Below, piece after piece: positions 34,822 through 43,924 of a stretch of 64,000 bases of DNA. Within the stretch, counting starts at the first letter, position 1; the number at the start of each line of letters is the position of its first letter. The notes below the pieces were generated by a model. The model searched no databases and had not been told where the DNA came from. It worked only from the letters and a program-made list of their open reading frames with translations. The position numbers and the translations under genes were made by a program. Source of the stretch: Oscillospiraceae bacterium (GTDB taxonomy: Bacteria > Bacillota > Clostridia > Oscillospirales > Oscillospiraceae); the NCBI GenBank assembly GCA_015068025.1, contig SVLH01000003.1:27018-91017 (forward strand), read 5' to 3'.

Positions 34822-36210
34822 ATGGACATCATCGCCGCCATTTCCACCGGAAATTCCGTCTGCGCCATCGGCATCGTCCGCGTGTCCGGCGCGGGCTGCT
34901 TTGAAGCGTGCGACAAAGTCTTTCGCGCCATGAACGGCAAGGCCTTTTCCGCCCAGACGCCCAGAACGATGATCTACGGCGACATGCTGGACGCCGAGGG
35001 TCGGCTCCTCGACCGGGGACTGGCCGTCCGCTTCCCCGCTCCCCACAGCTACACCGGCGAGGACAGCGCCGAGTTCCACTGCCACGGTTCCCCCGTGGTA
35101 CTGCGGGAACTGCTCTCCGCCCTGTTTGCCGCCGGTGCACGGCAGGCAAGAAAAGGCGAATTCACCCGCCGCGCCTTTTTGAACGGGCAGCTGGATCTGA
35201 CACAGGCCGAGGCGGTCATCGACCTCATCGACGCAGAGACGGCTGCCGCCGCCCGCAACGCTGCCGCCCAGCTGGACGGCGGTCTGCGCCGGGTGCTGGA
35301 GCCGATTCAGGATACGCTGCTGGACATCTCCTCCCGCTTCTACGCCGTGGTGGACTACCCCGACGAGGACATTGAGGATATTCGTCCGGAGGACATTGCG
35401 CAGGCACTGGCCTCCGCCGACAAGTCCCTGACCCGGCTGCTGGCTACCTGTCGGCGGGGCACGGTTCTGAAATCCGGTGTGCGCACCGCCATCGTGGGTC
35501 GCCCCAACGCCGGCAAGTCCTCGCTGCTCAATGCGCTGGCCGGTTTCGACCGCGCCATCGTCACCGACATTCCCGGCACCACCCGGGACACCGTGGAGGA
35601 AAGTGTCCTCTGCGGCGGTACGCTGCTGCGGCTCATCGACACCGCAGGCATCCGTGACACGGAGGACACCGTGGAGCAGCTGGGCGTGGAGCGCTCCCGC
35701 GCCGCTATGGAAAGCGCCGAGCTGGTGCTGGCCGTGGTGGACGGCTCCGCCCCCGTAACGGAGGCGGATATGCCCTTCCTCCTCTCTGCTGCAAAGAAAG
35801 CTTCGTGGATCCTGGTCTGGTCCAAGGCGGACATCACGCCCGCCGATGCCTTTCTCGATTTTCCCATGCCCCTTTCCGCGGAATATCACGCTCCCGCCGC
35901 CGTGGTGCAGCTCTCCTCCGTCACCGGAGCAGGGCTGGATACGCTGGAGCAGGCCGTTTCCGCCCTGTTTCCCGCCGAGGGTGGCGCAGACGCCGGCACC
36001 CTCCTCACCGACCGCCGACAGGAGGAATCGGCACTGCGCGCCCGGGATGCGGTGCGCCGCGCGGCACAGGCGCTGGAATGTGGCCTGACCCCCGATGCCA
36101 TCCTCACCGATGTGGAGGAGGCGCTGGACGCACTGGGCGAGCTGACCGGCCGCAGCGCAAAAGAGGAGATTGTCTCCCGCATTTTTTCCCGCTTCTGCGT
36201 CGGGAAATAA
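34822..36210 (+). CDS. mnmE: tRNA modification GTPase MnmE
   Basis: 462 residues from the ATG at 34822 (AAAGGATG upstream; ORF-track extension of 25 codons rejected). N-terminal folate-binding domain (IAAISTGNSVCAIGIVRVSG), central helical domain, an inserted G domain with GRPNAGKSS, DIPGTTRDT, DTAGIRDTED and WSKAD, and the invariant C-terminal FCVGK carrying the catalytic Cys. With MnmG it makes the 5-carboxymethylaminomethyl group at wobble U34. mnmG, its usual neighbour, is not in the window. Confidence 0.97.
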   Translation: MDIIAAISTGNSVCAIGIVRVSGAGCFEACDKVFRAMNGKAFSAQTPRTMIYGDMLDAEGRLLDRGLAVRFPAPHSYTGEDSAEFHCHGSPVVLRELLSALFAAGARQARKGEFTRRAFLNGQLDLTQAEAVIDLIDAETAAAARNAAAQLDGGLRRVLEPIQDTLLDISSRFYAVVDYPDEDIEDIRPEDIAQALASADKSLTRLLATCRRGTVLKSGVRTAIVGRPNAGKSSLLNALAGFDRAIVTDIPGTTRDTVEESVLCGGTLLRLIDTAGIRDTEDTVEQLGVERSRAAMESAELVLAVVDGSAPVTEADMPFLLSAAKKASWILVWSKADITPADAFLDFPMPLSAEYHAPAAVVQLSSVTGAGLDTLEQAVSALFPAEGGADAGTLLTDRRQEESALRARDAVRRAAQALECGLTPDAILTDVEEALDALGELTGRSAKEEIVSRIFSRFCVGK

Positions 36211-36231
36211 AGACAATATTAATTTCCATGG

Positions 36232-36267
36232 AATATGGTTTACAAAACCATATTTCTGTGATACAAT
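36232..36267 (+). promoter_or_regulatory. Promoter and palindromic operator of DUF1836-degV
   Basis: TTTACA (36239-36244), 17 bp, TACAAT (36262-36267). A perfect inverted repeat with arms AATATGGTTT and AAACCATATT separated by ACA (36232-36254) covers the -35 box, a probable operator. Confidence 0.75.
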
Positions 36268-36306
36268 GCGTTTCGAAGCGAACTTTTACCGTTAGGAGGC
36301 TTCTCC

Positions 36307-36855
36307 ATGGAGGATTTGACTGCCCTGCAAGAACGGCTGCGCCAGCAGCGGCCGGTGGACTGGGATCATCTGCCGGATTTTGCGCTTTACATGGATCAGG
36401 TACTCAGCTATATGGATCGGCAGGTTCTGCGCTTTGACGAAAGCGATGCCCTTACCGCGGCCATGGTGAACAACTACACCAAAAGCGGCCTCGTCCCCCG
36501 GGCCGAGGGAAAGAAATACAACCGGGAGCATCTGGCCTATCTCACCGCCATCTGCGTGCTCAAGCAGGTGCTTTCCGCCAAGGATATCGATCTGCTGATC
36601 CGGGAGTCCATTCAGGGCGCATCCACCGTGGAACAGGGCTACGCCAGCTTCTGCACCGGTCTGGACAAGGCGCTGAACGCCGTGGCGGACGAGATGGCAG
36701 ACCGCTCTGTGGATTCACTGGCTTACGAGGCCATCCACTTTGCCCTTCTCAGCTACGCCGCCGGCGTGGCATGCAACCGCTATGTGGCGCTGCTCCGGCA
36801 GGAAAAGGGCGTCGAGGCCCCCGCCGCAAAAAAAGCCCGGAAGGAGAACGATTGA
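36307..36855 (+). CDS. DUF1836 (MerR-like HTH) protein
   Basis: 182 residues with the DUF1836 pattern: ALTAAMVNNYTKSGLVPRAEGKKYNREHLAYLTAICVLKQVLSAKDI. The domain resembles a MerR-type winged helix, so a DNA-binding role is likely; the C-terminal half is helical. AGGAGG lies upstream. It is followed at once by degV. The perfect palindrome over its promoter suggests autoregulation, which is an inference. Confidence 0.85.
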   Translation: MEDLTALQERLRQQRPVDWDHLPDFALYMDQVLSYMDRQVLRFDESDALTAAMVNNYTKSGLVPRAEGKKYNREHLAYLTAICVLKQVLSAKDIDLLIRESIQGASTVEQGYASFCTGLDKALNAVADEMADRSVDSLAYEAIHFALLSYAAGVACNRYVALLRQEKGVEAPAAKKARKEND

Positions 36856-36856
36856 G

Positions 36857-37729
36857 ATGAGAGAATTTGTCATCATGACCGACAGCTGCTGCGACCTGAC
36901 AGCAGAAATGGCCGCCGATCTGGAACTGGAAGTCCTTCCTCTGCGGCTTTTGATGAACGAAAAGGATTACCGCAACTATCTGGACGGCCGGGAGATCGGC
37001 TTCAAGGCGTTTTATGACTGCATGCGCAGCGGCAGCATGGGCGCTACCTCCGCCGCCAGCGTGGGTGAATTCGAGGACGCCATGCGCCCCATTCTGGCCA
37101 CCGGCAAGGACATCCTGTACGTCGGCTTCTCCTCGGCTCTGTCCACCACGTATCAGTCCTCCGTGATCGCCGCGGAGCAGCTGCGGGAGGAGTTCCCCGA
37201 CGCGGACATCCGCGTGGTGAATTCCAAGTGCGCTTCCATGGGTCAGGGTCTGCTGGTCTGGCTGTGCGCGCAGCAGAAGAAGGCAGGCAAGTCCCTTGCC
37301 GAGGTTTGCGAATACTGTGAAAAAAACATCCCCTCCCTGTGTCACTGGTTCACCGTGGACGATCTGTTCCACCTCAAGCGTGGCGGCCGTGTCAGCGCCG
37401 CCACGGCACTGGTGGGCACCATGCTCTCCATCAAACCCGTTCTTCATGTGGACGACGAGGGCCGCCTTATCAACGTGGGCAAGGCTCGCGGCCGCAAGGC
37501 CTCTCTGCTGGCTCTGGTGGACAACATGGAAAAAACCGCTGTTGACCCCGCCAATCAGACCGTGTTCATCTCCCACGGCGACTGTCTGGCGGACGCGCAG
37601 TTCGTAGCCGCCGAAGTCGAAAAGCGCTTCGGCACCCGTGACATCCGCATCAGCTATGTGGGCCCTGTCATCGGAAACCACACCGGCGCCGGCGTGGTGG
37701 CGCTGTTCTTCCTGGGCAGCAAGCGGTAA
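36857..37729 (+). CDS. DegV family fatty-acid-binding protein
   Basis: 290 residues from the ATG at 36857, 1 bp after the DUF1836 stop (AAGGAG 10 bases upstream). DegV features: VIMTDSCCDLTAEMA at the N-terminus, ATSAASVGEF, VGFSSALSTTYQS, and FHLKRGGRVSAATALVGTMLSIKPVL. DegV/FakB proteins bind a fatty acid and present it to the kinase FakA; fakA is not seen here. Family function in this genus is not established. Confidence 0.92.
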   Translation: MREFVIMTDSCCDLTAEMAADLELEVLPLRLLMNEKDYRNYLDGREIGFKAFYDCMRSGSMGATSAASVGEFEDAMRPILATGKDILYVGFSSALSTTYQSSVIAAEQLREEFPDADIRVVNSKCASMGQGLLVWLCAQQKKAGKSLAEVCEYCEKNIPSLCHWFTVDDLFHLKRGGRVSAATALVGTMLSIKPVLHVDDEGRLINVGKARGRKASLLALVDNMEKTAVDPANQTVFISHGDCLADAQFVAAEVEKRFGTRDIRISYVGPVIGNHTGAGVVALFFLGSKR

Positions 37730-37760
37730 ATTCGTCTTTCCAAACATCCGTGTATGTGAT

Positions 37761-37806
37761 AAAATCCGTTTGAGGGCCGGCGCAGCCGCCTTCAAACGGA
37801 TTTTTC
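37761..37806 (+). terminator. Terminator of degV
   Basis: Long stem AAAATCCGTTTGA pairing with TTCAAACGGATTTT around a GC-rich loop that itself can pair (GGC/GCC), then a T run. Confidence 0.85.
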
Positions 37807-37858
37807 TGCTGCCTTGCTGCGGCGTTTCTCAACAAACCGATTGGGAGGTTTCTGTACA

Positions 37859-38821
37859 ATGAATTGGCTGGAACTGCACATTGACACCGTCCACGCCGGA
37901 CTGGACACCGTGGTGGAGCTGCTCTCTGCCCACGGCATCGACGGCGTGGTCATCGACGACGAAACGGACTTTCAGGATTTTCTGGAAAACAACCACCAGT
38001 ACTGGGACTATGTGGACGAGGATCTGGAGAAGGCCATGCAGGGCAAGTCCCGCGTTACCTTCTATCTGACGGCAGATGACGAGGGCTTCGCCAAGCTGGG
38101 CGAGGTGCGCATCGCCCTGCAGGAACTGAAGGAAACACGCACCGACTGCGGCACGCTGCTGATGACCATGAACAACTTGCAGGAGTCCGACTGGGAGAAC
38201 AACTGGAAGCAGTACTACAAGCCTATGGAGATCGGCGAGCGGCTGCTGGTCATTCCCGAGTGGGAGCAGGAAAATGCGCTGGGCAAGAAGAAGTACGCCG
38301 GCCGTGTGCCTCTCATTCTCGAGCCGGGCCTGACCTTCGGCACCGGCAGCCATGCCACCACCCGACTGTGCCTGACGGCACTGGAAAAAGCCGTTCACGG
38401 CGGCGAGCAGGTGTTGGATCTTGGCTGCGGCAGCGGTATTCTCTCCATTGCGGCGCTGAAGCTGGGCGCGGCCCACGCCTTCGCCTGCGACATCGACGAA
38501 AAGTGCCTGACGGTGGCCTATGACAACGCCGCCCTCAACGGCATCGGCCGTGATACCTACACCGTGGCGGTGGGCGACATCCTCTCTGACACCGAACTGC
38601 AGCAGCAGATCGGAACCGGCTACGATGTGGTGCTGGCCAACATCGTTTCCGACGTCATCATCGCCCTGACCCCGGCGGTGCGGGGACTGCTGAAACCTGG
38701 CGGCGTGTTCCTCTGCTCCGGCATCATCGACGATCGGGCGGAGGAGGTTGCCGGCAAACTGCGTGAAGCCGGTCTGGAGATCACAGAGACACGCAGCAGC
38801 GAGGGCTGGTTCGCCTACACC
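37859..38821 (+). CDS. prmA: Ribosomal protein L11 methyltransferase PrmA
   Basis: About 323 residues from the ATG at 37859 (GGGAGG upstream; 15 codons of the track frame rejected), stop at 38828-38830. The SAM-binding motif LDLGCGSGILSIAAL and the substrate motif LANIVSDVI (the NPPY-like position) identify a class I methyltransferase; the N-terminal ferredoxin-like L11-recognition domain is present. It trimethylates ribosomal protein L11. It stands alone between two terminators. The CDS including the stop codon ends at 38830. Confidence 0.94.
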
Positions 38822-38843
38822 TGCAAATAACCGTTCTTCTTTG

Positions 38844-38872
38844 AAGTGCGCGGCGTTGCCGCGCACTTTTTT
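38844..38872 (+). terminator. Terminator of prmA
   Basis: An 11-bp perfect stem AAGTGCGCGGC with a GTT loop and TTTTTT. Confidence 0.9.
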
Positions 38873-38965
38873 GCGCTTTTTTTGCCCTTTGGCCGACCTT
38901 CGACAATTCCCGCCATTCTTCTCCCCGCCGACGGACTACAATGAAACAAACCGGAGGTGGTCTTT

Positions 38966-39772
38966 ATGACAACATACGAGGACAAGCTGCTCCTCTCCCT
39001 CTCCCCATCGGAGATTCGCCCTAATCCCCGCCAGCCCCGCCGGGTCTTTGATTCCCAGAGGCTGGAGGAACTGGCGGAGTCCATCCGCACCCACGGCATC
39101 ATCCAGCCGCTGACGGTGCGCGCCACGGACACGGGCTGGGAACTGATCGCCGGGGAGCGGCGGCTGCGCGCCGCCATGCTGGCGGGTCTGGAGGCTGTCC
39201 CCTGCGTGGAAGCAAAAGCGGACGACGAAGCCTCTGCTGTTCTTGCGCTGGTGGAAAATTTACAGCGGCAGGATCTGCACTATTTTGAAGAAGCCGCTGC
39301 CATCGCGGACTTTCTGGCCGAAAGCGGGGTGACGCAGGAGGCGGCCGCCGCGGCGCTGGGGCGCTCCCCTTCGGCGCTGGCCAACAAACTGCGGCTGCTG
39401 CGGCTCTCCCCCGCCTGCCGGGACAAACTCTCCGCCGCCGCGCTCACCGAGCGCCACGCCCGGGCCCTGCTGCGGTTGGAAGCGGAGGAAGAACGGCTCG
39501 CGGCACTGGAACACATCGTCAAACGCGGGCTGAATGTGGCCCAGACGGAACAGTACATCGACCACCGGCTCATGGCACTGCAAACCACGCCACCCGCAGG
39601 GCGCAGGACCTTTGTTCTCAAGGATGTGCGGCTGTTCCTCAACAGTCTGGAACGCGGTCTGCGGATGGTGCGGGAGGCCGGCGTGGACGCTCACACAGAG
39701 CGCACCGACACCGACGACGCCATTCTCCTCACCATCCGCATCCCGAAGCAGCGGCAGAACGAGCGGGCATGA
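38966..39772 (+). CDS. Noc/Spo0J-like ParB-family protein
   Basis: 268 residues from the ATG at 38966 (GGAGGTGG upstream). The ParB N-domain has IRPNPRQPRRVFD, IIQPLTVR, the CTP-binding GERRLRA and ENLQRQDLHYFEEA. The HTH is VTQEAAAAALGRSPSALANKLRLLRL. The second ParB homologue at 56969 is the canonical Spo0J, so this one is the Noc-type paralogue, which would link nucleoid DNA to division control. It lacks an adjacent ParA gene. No Noc-type site (ATTTCCCGGGAAAT) was noticed in the window. Confidence 0.82.
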   Translation: MTTYEDKLLLSLSPSEIRPNPRQPRRVFDSQRLEELAESIRTHGIIQPLTVRATDTGWELIAGERRLRAAMLAGLEAVPCVEAKADDEASAVLALVENLQRQDLHYFEEAAAIADFLAESGVTQEAAAAALGRSPSALANKLRLLRLSPACRDKLSAAALTERHARALLRLEAEEERLAALEHIVKRGLNVAQTEQYIDHRLMALQTTPPAGRRTFVLKDVRLFLNSLERGLRMVREAGVDAHTERTDTDDAILLTIRIPKQRQNERA

Positions 39773-39833
39773 ATCCCGCCCCCTGCCGCATAGTCTGGAA
39801 GCAGACAGCAGTTCCCAGCAACAGGAGGTTCTT

Positions 39834-41579
39834 ATGGAACAGGCGCTGAACACGCCGCCCACACCGCAGGCGAACCCATCACGAAGCCGCGTACTGATCG
39901 CCATACTCGTCCTTTTTTTACCCCTGCTTCTGGCCTATTTCGGTCTGTGTCTCTGCGCCGAATACCGCAGCACCTTCTATCCCAACACCACCGTCAACGG
40001 TACGACGGTGGGCAGCCTCACCGAAACACAGGCGCAGGCGCTGCTTATGGACGATCTTCCCCGCCGTCCGCTGACCCTCGCGGACGGCGAGACCGGCGAG
40101 GCGCTTCTGACCGTGCCTCTCTCTGCTCTGGGCTATACGGCAGAAACCTTTGCGTCTCTGGCGCAGACCGCCCTTCAACAGCAAAGACAGACCGCCTTTT
40201 TCCTGAAAGGATGGGGGCTTCTTTCCGCGCTGATGGGAAATGCCCCGGCGGTGCAGGCTTGGCCGCCGCCGAACAACGATGCTTTTGAGGCCGCAGCCGA
40301 GCGCCTGGCAGAGCGCCTCTCTCTGCCCCCCATCCACGGCGCCTATGCCCCGGCACAAAACGGCATTGCTGTCACCTGTCCCAGGGACGGCCGCGCCATC
40401 ACCGCCGCGGCGCTGGACTGTTTGCGCGACCCTGCCCTCTGGCAGGAATCCTTTCGCGCAGACCTGTCCTTTTCGGTCATCCCCGCCCAGACGCTGACCG
40501 CCCGAGACATCGCCGCCGACCTCTGCGGCGAGGCACAAAATGCAGGATACGACCCCACCACAAACACCATCACCCCGGAGCGTCCTGGGGTGTCCTTTGA
40601 CACGGAGGCGGCGCAGCAGCTCATGGACGCCGCTCCACCGGGCAAGACCATTCTGCTTCCGGCTGACATCCGGCCGCCCGCCGTCACCGCCGAGCAGCTG
40701 CGCCAGCTTCTGTTTCGCGACGTGCTGGGCGAATGCCGTACCGTGGTTTCCGGTACGGCGGCACGAAAAAACAACGTCCGGCTGGCTGCCAATGCCATGG
40801 ACGGCACGGTGCTGAACGCCGGAGAGACCTTCTCCTTCAATGAAACCGTGGGACAGCGGACAGCGGCACGGGGCTACCGGGCGGCGCCCGCCTACGTCCA
40901 GGGCGAAACGGTGGATGAGATCGGCGGCGGGATCTGCCAGACCTCCTCCACCCTGTATCTGGCCTGTCTGTACGCCAATCTGCAGATCACGGAGCGCTAC
41001 GCCCACCGCTATACGCCCTCTTACATCGATTGGGGCATGGACGCCACCGTATCCTGGGGCGGCCCGGACTATCGCTTTACCAACAACACCGACTATCCCG
41101 TGAAGATCTCCACCGCCTATGAAAACGGGCAGCTGACGGTGCGCCTGCTGGGCACGAACCTCTCCGGCATCACCGTAAAAATGACCGGCGAGACCGTTTC
41201 CAAAACGCCATGGAAGACTGTTTACCAGGAGGACGCCTCCCTTGCCCCCGGCACGGAGCAGGTCAAGACCTCGCCCCACGCCGGCTGTACGGTCAAGACC
41301 TACCGCACCCTCTACGCCGCCGACGGGCAATGGCTCTCTACCACCTACGAGGCCACCAGCAGCTACAAGAGCCGCGACCGGGTCGTCCTCCGCGGCCCGG
41401 AGACCGAAGCACCACCCGCCGTCGGCACAGAACCCCTGCCTGCCGACCCGCCGCTGCCGGAGGTTCCCTCGGTTCCCACGGCGGAAAATGTGCCGCTGCC
41501 CGCCGCACCCACAGAGCCCGCCGAACCGGCCGAAACGCCTCCGGATGCCGCCGCAGCGCCTCCGGAACCAACATCGTAA
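39834..41579 (+). CDS. VanW-family surface protein
   Basis: 581 residues from the ATG at 39834 (AGGAGG upstream; 100 codons of the track frame lie in the Noc-like gene and are rejected). N-terminal membrane anchor (about 20-42), a region similar to peptidoglycan-binding YkuD-N repeats (about 45-300), the VanW domain with AGETFSFNETVGQRTAARGYRAAP and GGGICQTSSTLYLACLYANL, a beta-rich domain, then a Pro/Glu-rich tail. Despite its name the family is broader than vancomycin resistance; an extracellular cell-wall role is likely. Function unproven. Confidence 0.88.
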   Translation: MEQALNTPPTPQANPSRSRVLIAILVLFLPLLLAYFGLCLCAEYRSTFYPNTTVNGTTVGSLTETQAQALLMDDLPRRPLTLADGETGEALLTVPLSALGYTAETFASLAQTALQQQRQTAFFLKGWGLLSALMGNAPAVQAWPPPNNDAFEAAAERLAERLSLPPIHGAYAPAQNGIAVTCPRDGRAITAAALDCLRDPALWQESFRADLSFSVIPAQTLTARDIAADLCGEAQNAGYDPTTNTITPERPGVSFDTEAAQQLMDAAPPGKTILLPADIRPPAVTAEQLRQLLFRDVLGECRTVVSGTAARKNNVRLAANAMDGTVLNAGETFSFNETVGQRTAARGYRAAPAYVQGETVDEIGGGICQTSSTLYLACLYANLQITERYAHRYTPSYIDWGMDATVSWGGPDYRFTNNTDYPVKISTAYENGQLTVRLLGTNLSGITVKMTGETVSKTPWKTVYQEDASLAPGTEQVKTSPHAGCTVKTYRTLYAADGQWLSTTYEATSSYKSRDRVVLRGPETEAPPAVGTEPLPADPPLPEVPSVPTAENVPLPAAPTEPAEPAETPPDAAAAPPEPTS

Positions 41580-41608
41580 CAGCCCCAAAAGCCGCTTCAG
41601 AGAACAGC

Positions 41609-41641
41609 AAAAGCCAAGCCGCGTCTTGCGGCTTGGCTTTT
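41609..41641 (+). terminator. Terminator of the VanW gene
   Basis: A 14-bp stem AAAAGCCAAGCCGC with a 5-base loop. The trailing T run is contained in the stem end (TTTTAT). Confidence 0.75.
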
Positions 41642-41731
41642 ATACACAGCAGGGGTCTATGGCGTCTTTTTCATCCGCCAAAGCGACGCAATCAGCATGG
41701 CAACGGAATCATTCCTTTGTGAAAACGAAAC

Positions 41732-42025
41732 TTAACCGCCGGGGCGATCGCCTTCCTCGCACGCAATCGCGATTCCGTTTTCATCAAACGTGATAAAAAG
41801 CAAAACTTCCGGAGCTGTCCTCAAAAATCCTTTTTCCCGCGCTTTTATCGTATATCCGCATCGACAGTTTCGATATAAACCGTCTTCACCCGCAGGCATT
41901 CCCACACAGTCAAATGCGCCAAGAGCATTCTCAATTTCTGCCGATGTTTTTCCGATAAATTTGTCTTCGTTATCCTTGCTGCCGCACCCCAAAAGGGAGA
42001 GCAAAAAACCGCACAAATAAAACAT
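41732..42025 (-). CDS. Small lipoprotein, apparently frameshifted at its signal peptide
   Basis: 97 residues. The frame contains a perfect lipobox, LSLLGCGSKDNED, and a mature part of about 82 residues with FIGKTSAEIENALG and two Cys (NCRCGY), resembling small SmpA/BamE-like lipoproteins. Its own ATG at 42025 has no ribosome site, but a second frame starting at 42045 encodes MKKKLAACF behind AAAAGG. Joining the two frames within the TGTTTTATTTG stretch would give a normal signal peptide, so a one-base indel is likely. Only sequencing reads can tell mutation from error. Confidence 0.6.
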   Translation of the reverse strand: MFYLCGFLLSLLGCGSKDNEDKFIGKTSAEIENALGAFDCVGMPAGEDGLYRNCRCGYTIKAREKGFLRTAPEVLLFITFDENGIAIACEEGDRPGG

Positions 42026-42236
42026 GCTGCTAATTTCTTTTTCATATGCCCTGCCTTTTTGTCAAATTCTTGTTATCGTCTTCTTTAATCCATATTACCA
42101 TGCAAGGGAACAGCATACAACAGGCACAGCAGATCATGCTATGCCTGTTCTCTGTTTTGCGGACACCCGCCGGCACGGTTTCTTTTTTCGCGCTTTTGCG
42201 CATACTAACGGGGAAATTCGACGATGGAGGGCTTCT

Positions 42237-42875
42237 ATGAAGCGTTGGGTTCTCCCGCTTGTTCTTCTTTGCGCCGGGCTGGCCGCCGCGTGGCCGCTGC
42301 GGCGCTACCTCACCGCCGAGGCCATTGCCGCCCGATCGCCCGGGCAGACCGGGCTGGCCGCCGCCTTTCTGCTGGCGCTTTACGCGGCAAAAAGTCTGTC
42401 TGTGGCCTTTCCGCTCTCCGCCCTGACGGCAGCAGGCGGACTGCTCTTCCCCCTGCCCGTGGCACTGGCGGTGAATCTGACGGGGACGGCCATCGTGCAG
42501 CTGCTCCCCTTTCTGCTGGGACGGCGGCAGCGCGCCGACTTCTCCGCCCTGCGTCAGCGGTATCCCCGCCTCGGGGCACTGGCAAATATGACGCAGCACC
42601 CCCGGCGGACCGTCTTTCTGCTGCGGCTGGGCGGGGCAACCCCGGGGGATCTGGTGAGCATGTTCCTTGGTGCGGCGGATGTTCCTCTGGGAAGCTATCT
42701 CACCGGCGGCCTTCTGGGTGCGGCGCCCAGAGTGCTCTGTGCCACCCTGCTGGGCGCCGCCCTGTGGGAGATCGGCGGGCGGCGGTTCTGGCTGTCCGTG
42801 GGTACGGGGGCACTCCTTACTGTGACGGCGGTGATTTTGTGGCGGTTTCTTTCCGCAAGAGAGCAGCAAGCATAA
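42237..42875 (+). CDS. TVP38/TMEM64 (DedA-superfamily) membrane protein
   Basis: 212 residues from the ATG at 42237 (GGAGG upstream). About five membrane helices; the central segment FPLSALTAAGGLLFPLPVALAVNLTGTAIVQLLPFLLGRR matches the SNARE-associated/VTT signature of the TVP38 family. These proteins move lipids between leaflets or support membrane homeostasis. It is a stand-alone gene facing dnaI across a shared terminator. Confidence 0.85.
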   Translation: MKRWVLPLVLLCAGLAAAWPLRRYLTAEAIAARSPGQTGLAAAFLLALYAAKSLSVAFPLSALTAAGGLLFPLPVALAVNLTGTAIVQLLPFLLGRRQRADFSALRQRYPRLGALANMTQHPRRTVFLLRLGGATPGDLVSMFLGAADVPLGSYLTGGLLGAAPRVLCATLLGAALWEIGGRRFWLSVGTGALLTVTAVILWRFLSAREQQA

Positions 42876-42902
42876 AAAACCGACCCTTTCGGGTCGGTTT
42901 TA
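42876..42902. terminator. Bidirectional terminator between TVP38 and dnaI genes
   Basis: Hairpin AAAACCGACCC / GGGTCGGTTTT with a TTTC/GAAA loop, usable from both convergent genes; A run on one side and T run on the other. Confidence 0.85.
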
Positions 42903-43898
42903 TTACTTTTTTTCCTTTTTCAGCTTGCGGATGTCTTCGCCCACAAAAGCCAGCAGATCATACTCTCCCTCAATGCGCGAGGCCAGCTGCGGCGTATATC
43001 GCTGCGCCAGCTTCTCCGGCGAAAGATTTGTGCTGATGATCGTGGAACGTTTTTCCACCAGACGGGTATTGACGATCTGGTACAGCGCGCTCTGGACAAA
43101 GGCGGTGGTCATCTCCGTTCCAAGGTCGTCCAGGATCAGCAGATCGCAGTTGAGGATCCGCTCCACATCAGAATCTGCCTGCTCGTCCTCCCGGCTGAAC
43201 TTCCGCGTCTCAAACCGGTCAAACACCTGGCCGGCCGTGTCATAAACCACGGACCAGCCTTCTTCGCTGATATGCCGCGCGATGGCCGCGGACAGGTGTG
43301 TTTTTCCAAGGCCCGGTGCGCCAAACAGCAGCAGGTTCCACGGTTTCTCCCCAAAGCGGTGGGCATATTGGATGCAGGTCTCGTAAACCTTTTCCTCCAT
43401 ATGCTGTCGGGCCGTTTTGGTTTTCCCGGGGATCTGATCGTCGGGATACCAATCCAGATCAAACGTATCAAAGCTCTGGGTGCCCAGATCCAGCATGCGG
43501 GAAAGCTCTTTTTTCTGCTCCCGGGCGTAGTAGCTCTTCAGGCAGCGGCACACATTGCCATCCCGATAGCCGCTGTCGTCACACAGCACACAGGCAGGCC
43601 GCTCCTCCAGCGCATCCTCCGGCAGACTCATTTCCGCCAGCAGGCGGCGTTTTTCCTCCTGCAGGCTCAAATTTTCGTCCCGCAGGCGCTCCACCGCCGG
43701 ACGGGGATCGGTTCCCCGCCGCAGAGCGCTGGCAATGATGCGGCTCATGGTGCCTTTCAGCTCCGTTTCGATCTCTTTCAGGCGGGGCTGGCGGCGGAAA
43801 ATGGACTCCCTGCGTTCCTGCAGACGCGCATTCCGCTCTGCCTTGTCCTCCTCAAACTGCATTTGCGCCCGGCGCATGATCTTTCCGTCATATGCCAT
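42903..43898 (-). CDS. DnaI/DnaC-type helicase-loader ATPase
   Basis: 331 residues from the ATG at 43898; the GTG of the track 9 bases upstream would directly abut the AGGAG ribosome site. N-terminal helical and zinc-finger-like region with CVLCDDSGY and CRCLK, then an AAA+ ATPase domain with Walker A FGAPGLGKTH, Walker B LLILDDLG and an arginine-finger region. It loads the replicative helicase with the DnaD protein encoded upstream. Stop TAA overlaps the shared terminator region. Confidence 0.9.
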   Translation of the reverse strand: MAYDGKIMRRAQMQFEEDKAERNARLQERRESIFRRQPRLKEIETELKGTMSRIIASALRRGTDPRPAVERLRDENLSLQEEKRRLLAEMSLPEDALEERPACVLCDDSGYRDGNVCRCLKSYYAREQKKELSRMLDLGTQSFDTFDLDWYPDDQIPGKTKTARQHMEEKVYETCIQYAHRFGEKPWNLLLFGAPGLGKTHLSAAIARHISEEGWSVVYDTAGQVFDRFETRKFSREDEQADSDVERILNCDLLILDDLGTEMTTAFVQSALYQIVNTRLVEKRSTIISTNLSPEKLAQRYTPQLASRIEGEYDLLAFVGEDIRKLKKEKK

Positions 43899-43924
43899 GG
43901 TTTTCACTCCTATTTATCCCGGTG

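Noticed and set aside
42046-42236. Hairpin AACAGGCA...TGCCTGTT as a terminator
   Set aside because: The stem is interrupted and no T run follows on either strand, so I could not support it; the stretch otherwise holds nothing recognisable.
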